Below the pieces are notes generated by a model. That model saw only the letters and a program-made list of their open reading frames with translations, did not search any database and was not told the DNA's origin. The translations under genes were made by a program, and so were the position numbers. DNA of 9,716 nucleotides from NCBI GenBank assembly GCA_964587835.1, contig CAZPMN010000056.1:1-9716 (forward strand). Direction: 5' to 3'. The stretch is from Erginobacter sp964587835 (GTDB lineage: Bacteria; Auribacterota; Erginobacteria; Erginobacterales; Erginobacteraceae). This document shows, piece by piece, positions 1-5,868 of the stretch; within the stretch, counting starts at the first letter, position 1; every line of letters begins with the position of its first letter.

Positions 1-18
1 GACAGGATAACAGGATCT
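1..18. repeat. 18-bp arm of a long-range inverted repeat (ACAGGAT units)
   Basis: The first 18 bases are the exact reverse complement of 505-522. They contain two ACAGGAT units in tandem. The window edge cuts the left side, so the repeat may continue outward. Confidence 0.8.
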
Positions 19-55
19 GTGGGATGCAGTTGCACCCCTGGTCCAGCCTCTTTTC

Positions 56-90
56 ACTGCTTACCGTTTACTGCTTACCGCTTACTTTCT
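56..90. repeat. Degenerate heptamer array, ACYGYTT type, 5 units
   Basis: Five consecutive 7-bp units read ACTGCTT, ACCGTTT, ACTGCTT, ACCGCTT and ACTTTCT. The phase is kept throughout while positions 3 to 7 vary. The same skeleton recurs at 322-342 and 1367-1408 on the same strand. Confidence 0.85.
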
Positions 91-132
91 TTATTGGTCC
101 ACAGATTACACTGATTGCTCAGGTTAGTTTCC

Positions 133-160
133 ACTGCCCACTGCCTACTTCCCACTCCCT
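133..160. repeat. Degenerate heptamer array, ACTGCCC type, 4 units
   Basis: Four 7-bp units read ACTGCCC, ACTGCCT, ACTTCCC and ACTCCCT. They look intermediate between the ACTGNTT arrays and the ATTCCCC arrays elsewhere in the window. Confidence 0.8.
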
Positions 161-169
161 ATCTTAACC

Positions 170-196
170 GCGGATTGAGCGGATGAGGCGGATTAG
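170..196. repeat. 9-bp tandem array, GCGGATTRA type, 3 units
   Basis: Three 9-bp units read GCGGATTGA, GCGGATGAG and GCGGATTAG. The period differs from the neighbouring heptamers, so this is a separate repeat class. Confidence 0.75.
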
Positions 197-263
197 TTGC
201 CCCCGCCCCTCCCCTTCAATTTGAACCGGAGATTGCACTAATCTCAGTTCCGGCGATGGATTG

Positions 264-310
264 AGATTGCTTCGTCCACCTCACTCCGTTCGAGGTCTTG
301 GCGATGACCT
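264..310. repeat. Dispersed GAGATTGCTTCG element, partial copy
   Basis: Read on the minus strand, it runs from GGTCATCGCC through CGAACGGAGTGAGG to GAAGCAATCTC. This parallels the left half of the larger palindromic element at 6493-6569 (GGTCATTGCG, CGAACGAAGTGAGG, GAAGCAATCTC). The copy here lacks the extra roughly 30 bp present in the other copy, and its CATTGCG-like end is diverged. It looks like a worn member of the same dispersed family. Confidence 0.65.
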
Positions 311-321
311 TGGCCCGCCGC

Positions 322-342
322 ACTGATCACTGATTACTGTCT
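322..342. repeat. Heptamer array, ACTGATT type, 3 units
   Basis: Three 7-bp units read ACTGATC, ACTGATT and ACTGTCT. They are on the same strand and have the same skeleton as the arrays at 56-90 and 1367-1408. Confidence 0.75.
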
Positions 343-461
343 TTCCGGTTCCTTTCTACCTGGTGCCCGGAGCACGTTTCAAGCGAAGCGATCCTACATC
401 TTCCACAAGGAATTCCGCAGGAATTCCGATCCAACAAGCCCGAAGGGCGATACCGCTTACT

Positions 462-489
462 ATTCCCCATTCCCTATTCCCCATTCCCC
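462..489. repeat. Heptamer array, ATTCCCC type, 4 units
   Basis: Four 7-bp units read ATTCCCC, ATTCCCT, ATTCCCC and ATTCCCC. Positions 465-492 are identical to 1415-1442, which makes a 28-bp direct repeat almost 1 kb apart on either side of the beta-barrel gene. Confidence 0.9.
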
Positions 490-497
490 AAAAAACT

Positions 498-544
498 ATC
501 CTGTAGATCCTGTTATCCTGTCTAAAAATATCCTGTAATCCCGT
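498..544. repeat. ATCCTGT repeat cluster at the 3' end of the beta-barrel gene
   Basis: ATCCTGT occurs at 498, 507, 515 and 530, followed by ATCCCGT at 538-544. Positions 505-522 are the exact reverse complement of 1-18. The last unit ends on the first base of the TCA triplet (544-546), the complement of the TGA stop of the minus-strand beta-barrel gene. The repeat therefore abuts the coding end with no spacer. Confidence 0.8.
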
Positions 545-1332
545 CAGAACCGCACCGAGACCGCCCCTTCCGCCCAGAAATTCTCTCCCCGCCGGATTCT
601 CTCCTCGGAGTGGCGCAGCCCGCTCTTTGACAGTTCGTAGTAATCCCCCCGCGCCGTGAGGAAGAACGGGCCCCAGAGGTTGAGTTCCGCTTCCAGCGAG
701 GCGGTGAAGTCGAGGAAACTGTCCTCCCGGACCCCGAAGTAGAAATCCTGGTACTTGCTGGTGGCGAAACCGATCCCCAGCCGGGGAACAATCCGCAGGG
801 CCCCGACGTCGATGAACATCCCCATCGAGGAGTTGAAGTAGAAGCCTCTGGCGTTGTCGAAGTCGTAGTAGGTATCGAACCCGACGAAGAACGGATACCC
901 CCAGCGGATCTCGAGGGCGACCTCCTGGGTCTTGGGATAACCAGTCTCCCGGTTGTCGTAATATATATAGGAGAGCGCGATTTCCCCGTCCCGACTCCGC
1001 CGGGCCAGCCCACCCCGGTAGATCCAGCGGGTGAATTTGCTCCGTTGACCGTTGGAGCCGGTCAAGTCCATATTCCCGATCGCCTCGATCTCCACACCCC
1101 GATCGTTTATCCGGACCGCCGGCTGGAAAACCGACTGGTGGTTCAGCTCCACCCCCCGCCAGATATACTGAGTACCGAAGGGAAAATCGAGCCGCCCCTG
1201 GAACCCCGGTTCAAGCAGAGATTCCGGAGGTCCGGACTGGAGCGCTTGATACCGCGTCTGCGGATAACCGACCATCGGCGCCAGCAGCAGGATGGTTAAC
1301 GAAAGTACGTTGATAATCTGGTTCCTTGACAT
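544..1332 (-). CDS. Putative outer-membrane beta-barrel (porin-like) protein
   Basis: The product is 262 residues, probably an outer-membrane beta-barrel. The start is well supported: a GGGAGG ribosome site (1339-1344) lies 6 nt before the ATG. Residues 1-25 form a signal peptide (basic MSRN, then a hydrophobic stretch VLSLTILLLAP). The mature chain has alternating aromatic/hydrophobic beta-strand segments such as GTQYIWRGVEL, VALEIRWGYPFF and FFLTARGDYYEL. It ends in SVRF, a C-terminal Phe typical of proteins handled by the Bam machinery. The GTQYIWRG...VFQPAV signature near residues 53-72 resembles TorF/MipA-type putative porins, and the length suits a small 8-12 strand barrel. The substrate is unknown. 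The gene is divergent from the nuclease gene, and an ATCCTGT repeat abuts its stop codon. Family placement is from recall; the barrel topology is more certain than the exact family. Confidence 0.8.
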   Translation of the reverse strand: MSRNQIINVLSLTILLLAPMVGYPQTRYQALQSGPPESLLEPGFQGRLDFPFGTQYIWRGVELNHQSVFQPAVRINDRGVEIEAIGNMDLTGSNGQRSKFTRWIYRGGLARRSRDGEIALSYIYYDNRETGYPKTQEVALEIRWGYPFFVGFDTYYDFDNARGFYFNSSMGMFIDVGALRIVPRLGIGFATSKYQDFYFGVREDSFLDFTASLEAELNLWGPFFLTARGDYYELSKSGLRHSEERIRRGENFWAEGAVSVRF

Positions 1333-1366
1333 CCCCGACCTCCCGCGATTAAATTACTTCTCTCTC

Positions 1367-1408
1367 ACTGCTCACTGATTACTGCTTACTGTTTGCTGAT
1401 TACTGATT
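1367..1408. repeat. Heptamer array, ACTGNTT type, 6 units, between divergent genes
   Basis: Six consecutive 7-bp units read ACTGCTC, ACTGATT, ACTGCTT, ACTGTTT, GCTGATT and ACTGATT. The array fills the middle of the 120-bp gap between the divergent beta-barrel and nuclease genes, where both promoters should lie. I see no convincing sigma70 hexamer pair for either gene there. Confidence 0.85.
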
Positions 1409-1411
1409 GCT

Positions 1412-1439
1412 ATCCCCCATTCCCTATTCCCCATTCCCC
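1412..1439. repeat. Heptamer array, ATTCCCC type, abutting a ribosome-binding site
   Basis: Four 7-bp units read ATCCCCC, ATTCCCT, ATTCCCC and ATTCCCC. The array runs straight into the AAAGGAGG ribosome site of the nuclease gene at 1440-1447. Its last three units, with one flanking base each way or more (1415-1442), repeat 465-492 exactly. Confidence 0.9.
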
Positions 1440-1452
1440 AAAGGAGGCAACA

Positions 1453-2142
1453 ATGAGATTATCAGAGTCGGATAAATGGAAATCAAGCTTTCTCTTCCTG
1501 CCCCTGGCCGCCCTTCTCCTGCTCCCGGCCGGCTGCGGCGAAAAAACCGATCCGCGGGCCGCGCCGGAGATCGAAGTCGAGCGGCCGGCGGTGGTCGAAA
1601 GGGTGATCGACGGCGACACCATCGAGATTGCGGACGGAGAGAGGATCCGGTTTCTCGGGATCAATGCCCCGGAGATCAAGAAGCGCCCGGAGGATTCCCC
1701 GGACGCTCCCTGGGGGAGGGATGCCGCCAACTTCGTCGCCCTGCTCCTCAAACCCGGAACCGAAATCGGACTGGCCTTTGAACCCGCCGCCCTCCGGGGG
1801 ACTTACGGCCGGTCCCTGGCCTACGTGGTTATTGACGGGGAACTCCTCAACGCCCTCCTCTTGCGGGAGGGCTACGCCGTTTACGCGGACTACGGGACTG
1901 AACTGAAGCACGCTGATTACCTGAAGCGGATGGAGAGCCGGGCCCGGGTCTACGGAAAGGGGGTCTGGGAGGGACAGGGCAAACTCCCGGCACCGAAATA
2001 CTACATCGCCAGCAAACACGGAAAGCAATATCACGACCCCGGCAGCGATACCGCCGGCAAGATCAGCCGCTGGAACCTGGTCCGTCTGACCGAGGAATCG
2101 GCGCAAATGGCGGGTCTGGAACCCGGGAGCTCCGTGAGGTAG
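1453..2142 (+). CDS. Secreted thermonuclease-family lipoprotein (SNase-like)
   Basis: The product is 229 residues and probably a Ca2+-dependent phosphodiesterase cutting DNA/RNA outside the cytoplasm. The start is set by AAAGGAGG (1440-1447), 5 nt before the ATG; the longer frame from 1393 reads through heptamer repeats and is rejected. Residues 1-28 form a lipoprotein signal with an LPAGC lipobox (Cys28). The SNase fold spans about residues 46-175. VIDGDT carries the first metal ligand Asp55. RIRFLGINAPE supplies Arg66 and Glu74 (SNase Arg35 and Glu43), with Asn71 where the model enzyme has Asp40, a common substitution. YGRSLAY supplies Arg120 (Arg87). All catalytic positions are present, so activity is plausible. 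Residues 183-229 resemble the small Cys-rich tail found on many SNase lipoproteins (SK.GK.YH.P.C ... A...G..PC..C), but the expected cysteines are gone. The TAG stop lies in a palindromic repeat, and the gene converges on the MBL gene. Confidence 0.9.
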   Translation: MRLSESDKWKSSFLFLPLAALLLLPAGCGEKTDPRAAPEIEVERPAVVERVIDGDTIEIADGERIRFLGINAPEIKKRPEDSPDAPWGRDAANFVALLLKPGTEIGLAFEPAALRGTYGRSLAYVVIDGELLNALLLREGYAVYADYGTELKHADYLKRMESRARVYGKGVWEGQGKLPAPKYYIASKHGKQYHDPGSDTAGKISRWNLVRLTEESAQMAGLEPGSSVR

Positions 2143-2194
2143 CACAGGCAGCCTGCCTGTGCCGGCCGGGACACAGGCAGGAATACCTGTGCTA
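2140..2194. repeat. Paired CACAGGCAG palindromes supplying both convergent stop codons
   Basis: A perfect palindrome with 10-bp arms (GCACAGGCAG at 2142-2151, its complement at 2153-2162) is followed by a second, imperfect one (CACAGG at 2172-2177, CCTGTG at 2186-2191). The 55-bp block begins with TAG on the plus strand, the nuclease stop. It ends with CTA, which is the TAG stop of the minus-strand MBL gene. It may act as a bidirectional terminator or transcript-end hairpin, but there is no U-tract. CACAGGCAG palindromes of this kind are, from memory, dispersed repeats in several bacterial genomes. Confidence 0.85.
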
Positions 2195-3037
2195 AATCCG
2201 GCGGCGGACCGAGCCGTCCCTCCCCGCCTCCAGCACAATCGTCCCCTCCCGGTCGGTCCGGTAGAGCCGGACCCCGGACTCTTCCAGACACCTGAGTGCC
2301 TCCTCGTCCGGGTAACCCCAGGGGTTCTCCCCCACCGAGACCACGGCGATCCGGCAGGAGACCGCTTCAAGGAAACCCGGACCGGTCGAGTCCCCGGCCC
2401 CGTGATGCCCGACCTTGAGTACTTCCGCCTGGAGATCAGCCTCTCCGTCCTGGAGGAGGATCTCCTCGCCCGCGGTGTTGAAGTCTCCCGCCAGCAGGGC
2501 CCGGAAATCACCGTACCGGAGCCGGAGGACCAGGGAATTGGTGTTCCAGTCTTTTGTCACCTCGGGGACCGGCGGCCAGAGAACATCAAGGGTGACCCCG
2601 GCCCAAAAGATACTTTCGCCGGCCCGGAGCACGGAGTAGTTCTCGCCCCCCCGGAACTCCCGCTCGTATTCCCCCGCCAGCTCCCGGGTCAGGTATTTGT
2701 CGAACCGGTCGAGCGCCTGGCCGTTGTCCCGGAGTTGTTCCGCGCCGAACCGGTCCAGAACCGCCGCGGCGTTCCCCAGGTGATCGGCGTGGGAGTGGGT
2801 GACGATCAGGTACTCGAGTCCGTCCACCCCCTGCCCCTCCAGGTAACCGATGATCTTCTCCCGGGTGGCGGGGGGGCCGGTGTCGATCAGGGCGAACTCG
2901 CCGTTCGGGGATTCGATCAGGATCGAATCCCCGTATCCGACGTCGATGAAATGCAGGCGGAGTTCGGGAGATCTCGCCCGGCAGGAGGGAAGAATGAGAA
3001 CGGCCAGGACGAATATCGCCGCCGCCAGCTTCCTCAT
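2192..3037 (-). CDS. ComEC/Rec2-like metallo-beta-lactamase-fold hydrolase, predicted lipoprotein
   Basis: The product is 281 residues, a stand-alone MBL-fold hydrolase of the type found as the C-terminal domain of the DNA-uptake protein ComEC. The N-terminus is a short lipoprotein-like signal ending LPSC (Cys19; Pro at -2 is unusual, so anchoring is likely rather than certain). FIDVGYGDSILIESP opens the MBL core and is followed by LIDTG (50-54). The metal motif HSHADH gives His81, His83, Asp85 and His86. NTNSLVLRL (166-174), LLAGD (Asp185) and KVGHHG (His211, His212) complete the signature, and VSVGENPWGYP near 240 matches the ComEC-type end. There is no ComEC membrane channel, so it should act alone on a phosphoester substrate, possibly nucleic acid or nucleotides. 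The ATG follows the corA stop by a single base (TGA-G-ATG), implying translational coupling. Its stop lies in the palindrome shared with the nuclease gene. Substrate is unknown. Confidence 0.87.
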   Translation of the reverse strand: MRKLAAAIFVLAVLILPSCRARSPELRLHFIDVGYGDSILIESPNGEFALIDTGPPATREKIIGYLEGQGVDGLEYLIVTHSHADHLGNAAAVLDRFGAEQLRDNGQALDRFDKYLTRELAGEYEREFRGGENYSVLRAGESIFWAGVTLDVLWPPVPEVTKDWNTNSLVLRLRYGDFRALLAGDFNTAGEEILLQDGEADLQAEVLKVGHHGAGDSTGPGFLEAVSCRIAVVSVGENPWGYPDEEALRCLEESGVRLYRTDREGTIVLEAGRDGSVRRRI

Positions 3038-3038
3038 C

Positions 3039-4124
3039 TCAGAACCATCCCCGTCTCCGGAAGAACGTCAGCATCGCGGCCGCGATCAGGACCATCAGCC
3101 CGAGGACCAGGAAATATCCGGCCGGCCAGGAAAGTTCCGGCATATACTTGAAGTTCATCCCGTAAATCCCGGCAATGAAGGTCAGGGGGATGAAAATGGT
3201 GGCGATGACGGTCAGGACCTTCATCACCTCGTTCATCCGGTTGCTGATACTGGAGAGAAAGGTGTCGTGCATCCCGCCGAGGAGGTCGCGATAGGTCTCG
3301 ATCATATCGATGATCTGGATGGTGTGATCGTAGAGATCCCGGAGGTAAATTCGGGTCGCGGCGGCGATCAGCGCCGACTCACTCTTGGCGACGGCGGCCA
3401 CCTCCTCCCGCAGCGGCCAGACGGCTTTCCGCAGGGCGAGAATCTCCCTCTTCAGGCGGTGGAGTTCCCGCATCTGCCCGGCCTCGGGAGCGGTCAGGAT
3501 CAGCTCATCCAGCCGCTCGACGTGGTCGCCCAGTTTCTCAATCGCCACGAAGTACTCGTCCACCACCGAATCCATTATCCGGTAGGCCAGGTAATCGCTC
3601 CCCGAGGACCTGACCTTGCCTTTCCCGGTCCGGATCCCCTCCCGCAGCGGATCGAGAACATCCCCCTCCCGCTCCTGGAAGGAGATGAGATAACCCTCTC
3701 CCACGATCAGGCTGACGCTCTCGCTGGCAATGGCGTTGCGGCCCTCGTCGTAGGTCAGCATCCGCAGGGCGAGGAAGAGGTAATTCCCGTACTCCTCGGC
3801 CTTGGGCCGCTGGGCAGTGTTGACGATGTCCTCGGTGGTCAGCGGATGGAGACGGAAACGATCGGCCAGATCCTGGATCAGGGTTACATCGTGGATCCCG
3901 TAAACGTTGATCCAGGTCACGAAACCGTCCTCGAGGGGGCGGAGACAGTCGGCCGTGGTGGCCTCCCGGTTCTCCTTCACCCGCTCCGGCGAGTAGGAGA
4001 GAAGCTCGATCTTCACCTTCTCCTGCTTCCGCTCGCCGAGAAAAACCGGCGTGCCCGGCAAGAGCCCGGCTTTCTTTCCCCGCCCGCTTCGCGGACGGCC
4101 CGGCGCCCGCTCGGAATTTTTCAT
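3039..4124 (-). CDS. corA: CorA-family Mg2+/Co2+ transporter
   Basis: The product is 361 residues and forms a pentameric inner-membrane channel for divalent cations, mainly Mg2+. An AAGGGGG ribosome site (4131-4137) sits 6 nt before the ATG. The N-terminus has the family opening PGTPVFLGE followed by a mixed alpha/beta cytoplasmic domain (about 35-240). A long helix then leads to two C-terminal membrane segments, about residues 300-321 and 334-355. The diagnostic YGMNF loop lies between them, with Gly-Met-Asn at 322-324. The chain ends in a basic tail (FRRRGWF), as usual for CorA, and length is normal. Nothing looks truncated. A basic, proline-rich stretch of about 20 residues (APGRPRSGRGKKAG) precedes the family start and is probably disordered. 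The next gene (MBL lipoprotein) starts 1 nt after the stop, and a strong hairpin lies upstream at 4189-4219. Confidence 0.95.
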   Translation of the reverse strand: MKNSERAPGRPRSGRGKKAGLLPGTPVFLGERKQEKVKIELLSYSPERVKENREATTADCLRPLEDGFVTWINVYGIHDVTLIQDLADRFRLHPLTTEDIVNTAQRPKAEEYGNYLFLALRMLTYDEGRNAIASESVSLIVGEGYLISFQEREGDVLDPLREGIRTGKGKVRSSGSDYLAYRIMDSVVDEYFVAIEKLGDHVERLDELILTAPEAGQMRELHRLKREILALRKAVWPLREEVAAVAKSESALIAAATRIYLRDLYDHTIQIIDMIETYRDLLGGMHDTFLSSISNRMNEVMKVLTVIATIFIPLTFIAGIYGMNFKYMPELSWPAGYFLVLGLMVLIAAAMLTFFRRRGWF

Positions 4125-4188
4125 CGTACACCCCCTTGGTAGCTCTACCGCAATATTATCCCATCACCGTGGAGTCAGGAACGAAAGA

Positions 4189-4219
4189 GCCCGCCCCGTC
4201 GGATCACGGCGGGGCGGGC
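4189..4219 (-). terminator. Strong GC hairpin after the AsmA-like gene
   Basis: A perfect 10-bp stem (GCCCGCCCCG at 4189-4198, complement at 4210-4219) encloses an 11-nt loop. Transcribed leftward it is followed by TCTTTCGTT, a broken U-rich tract. It lies 31 bp beyond the stop of the AsmA-like gene and about 65 bp before corA, so it probably ends the upstream operon. The U-tract is imperfect, so termination may be partial. Confidence 0.7.
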
Positions 4220-4249
4220 CTGAACATTCCCGGAGGCTGGCTGGCCGGC

Positions 4250-5848
4250 TCAGCTGTCATCGCCGGAGGCGACCGGTTCGCCGGAAACCTTCTCCCCGCC
4301 GCTATCATCCTTCGCTTCGCCGGACGCTTCGCTTTCCCGGAGAGGCGGGGGGAACGGCATCTCGGCCAGATGCTCGCGGGCCGCGCTCCAATTTTCCTCC
4401 CAGCGCTTCGGGGTGGCCTGGCGCCACGTGAAGGCATTATCCGCCCCGGTCCCGGCCGCCGCCGCGCCCGTCGCGCCCTTGGCCATCTCGCCCCCGGCGG
4501 CGCCGACCGTATCAACCGCCTGGCCGGCGGTGCCGACCGTGGCATCGGAGAGACCGCCGACCGCGCCTTTCAGGTCCCCGGTCGCCGCACTGGTCACGGA
4601 CTTGAAGAGGCCGCCGCCGACCGAACCGACCATCCCGGCCGCACCCTTGCCCACGGCCAGGGTCGTATTGGCCGTCCCCGAGGCGACCGCCATTCCGGCG
4701 CCGCCGAGGTTGCCGGCCAGGCGCCCCACCCCGCCGCCGAGGTGAGCGACCACTCCGAAGAGGACACCCCCGGTGGCCACCTTCGGTTCGTCCGGCGTCC
4801 CCCCGATCTTCATCGCGAGGGTATGCCCCCCCGCCACCTCGACCTCGATGTCGACGTCGAGGATATAAGAGGCCGCCGCCAGGTCAGCCGCCAGGTCGAG
4901 TGCGCTCCCGCCCAGGGCCAGGGCTACGGAGCCCGGAACCACGGCTCGCAGCGGCTTGAGTTCCAGGTCGCCCAACCGCAAAACCGCGTTGACGGGAGGG
5001 ATCTCTCCTCCCACCGGTCCGATCCGGGCGGCCAGCCCGAGCAGGCCGTCGGAGAACGGTTCCTGGACAATCCGGGCGGTGAGCACCGCCTCGGCCGGCG
5101 CGACCTCCGCCGGGTCGGCCGCCGGGTCGATAAGCAGGTCATCCACCTGCAGGTCGAAGGCGGTGATTATGACCCGCAGGATTTCTTCCTCCGACCCCGG
5201 CCGGTCCGAAACCTCAGTCTCTTTCCCGGAATCCGGTTCAGCGGTCCCGGATTCTTCCGCTTCGCCTTCCTTCTTCTCCCCGGCGGCGATCGCGTGGTCG
5301 GTGTAGGATAACGAGAGGTTCCTGATCGAGAACGACTTGACCAGAATCGGCGAGACCGGTTCTTCATCCTCTTCCGGAATCGGGGTCGGAGCGGCGCCCG
5401 GTGAGGGCGGAGGACTGAGCTTCTCGACGTTCATCATCCCGTCCCGGTTCTTGACTACGTTTACTTCCCAGTCGGTAAGCGCCACCTCCTCCACGATCAG
5501 GGGAGAGCTGAAAAGTGAAGCCAGACTGACCTTCACCCGCAATTCCGGGACCCGGAGGAGATCGCCTTCCCCGAAACCTTCCGGCTGGGCGATTCGCAGA
5601 TCCCGGATCGCCACGTAGCCGCTCAGCAGCCCCAGCTTCAGCGAACCCAGCGAGGCCTCGGTGTTGAGCAGCTCCGGGAGTTTCCGGTTGGCGATCTTGA
5701 CCGCGGCCACTGGCAGGATTAACCGGATCGCCGCTAACAAAACGATTAAAACGACAATGATGTAGAGCGAGATTTTAACTAATTTCTTCACTTTATCTCC
5801 TTTTCCAGTTTGTTTGGAACCCTTAACCGGGGCCTTTTTTTCAAGCAT
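4250..5848 (-). CDS. AsmA-like / DUF748-type envelope protein with Gly/Ala-rich tail
   Basis: The product is 532 residues and resembles bacterial AsmA-like proteins of the DUF748 type, membrane-anchored proteins with a periplasmic body; the wider AsmA group is linked to envelope lipid traffic. GGAG (5853-5856) lies 4 nt before the ATG. Residues 1-22 are strongly basic and 24-50 form one membrane helix. The segment at 51-135 has the family look: KIANRKLPELLNTEASLGSLKL, IRDLRI, PELRVKVSLASLF, VEEVALTDWEVNVVKNRDG. A Pro/acidic linker (145-165) and a Glu-rich insert (190-222) interrupt it. Residues 225-350 resume the beta-rich body. Residues 358-470 are an unusual Gly/Ala/Val-rich stretch with few charges, followed by a Trp-containing segment (FTWRQATPKRWEENW) and an acidic, Ser/Gly-rich end. 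The tail may be a glycine-zipper-like membrane segment or low-complexity sequence; this is inference. The gene is 20 bp downstream of the chalcone-isomerase-like gene. Confidence 0.82.
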   Translation of the reverse strand: MLEKKAPVKGSKQTGKGDKVKKLVKISLYIIVVLIVLLAAIRLILPVAAVKIANRKLPELLNTEASLGSLKLGLLSGYVAIRDLRIAQPEGFGEGDLLRVPELRVKVSLASLFSSPLIVEEVALTDWEVNVVKNRDGMMNVEKLSPPPSPGAAPTPIPEEDEEPVSPILVKSFSIRNLSLSYTDHAIAAGEKKEGEAEESGTAEPDSGKETEVSDRPGSEEEILRVIITAFDLQVDDLLIDPAADPAEVAPAEAVLTARIVQEPFSDGLLGLAARIGPVGGEIPPVNAVLRLGDLELKPLRAVVPGSVALALGGSALDLAADLAAASYILDVDIEVEVAGGHTLAMKIGGTPDEPKVATGGVLFGVVAHLGGGVGRLAGNLGGAGMAVASGTANTTLAVGKGAAGMVGSVGGGLFKSVTSAATGDLKGAVGGLSDATVGTAGQAVDTVGAAGGEMAKGATGAAAAGTGADNAFTWRQATPKRWEENWSAAREHLAEMPFPPPLRESEASGEAKDDSGGEKVSGEPVASGDDS

Positions 5849-5868
5849 TCTTCTCCGTACGGAATATC

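Larger units (their letters stand above)
1..543. other. Gene-free mosaic of short tandem and palindromic repeats
   Basis: No credible coding region is visible on either strand. The stretch is a patchwork of ATCCTGT-type units at both ends, four heptamer arrays, a 9-bp tandem array, a dispersed GAGATTGCTTCG-type element, two GGAATTCC palindromes 11 bp apart (409-416, 420-427), and a small GCCC-GAA-GGGC hairpin (438-448). The downstream end touches the stop codon of the beta-barrel gene. The only reading frame here is a minus-strand frame that is a shadow of that gene. I see no promoter or RNA gene. Confidence 0.75.

Noticed and set aside
56..489. CRISPR array
   Set aside because: The repeats are 7-9 bp tandem units without unique spacers, and no cas gene is present.
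1393..1452. Upstream extension of the nuclease gene by 20 codons
   Set aside because: It translates heptamer repeats and the ribosome site itself. AAAGGAGG with good spacing and a proper lipoprotein signal fix the start at 1453.
2159..3151. Open frame of 330 codons on the plus strand, starting in the palindromic repeat
   Set aside because: It is antisense to the MBL gene, whose HSHADH and HHG motifs establish the true strand.
2850..4142. Open frame of 430 codons on the plus strand
   Set aside because: It is antisense to the clearly identified corA and part of the MBL gene, and shows no family feature.
4136..5311. Open frame of 391 codons on the plus strand
   Set aside because: It is antisense to the AsmA-like gene, rich in Arg, Gly and Pro, with no start signal or recognisable motif.
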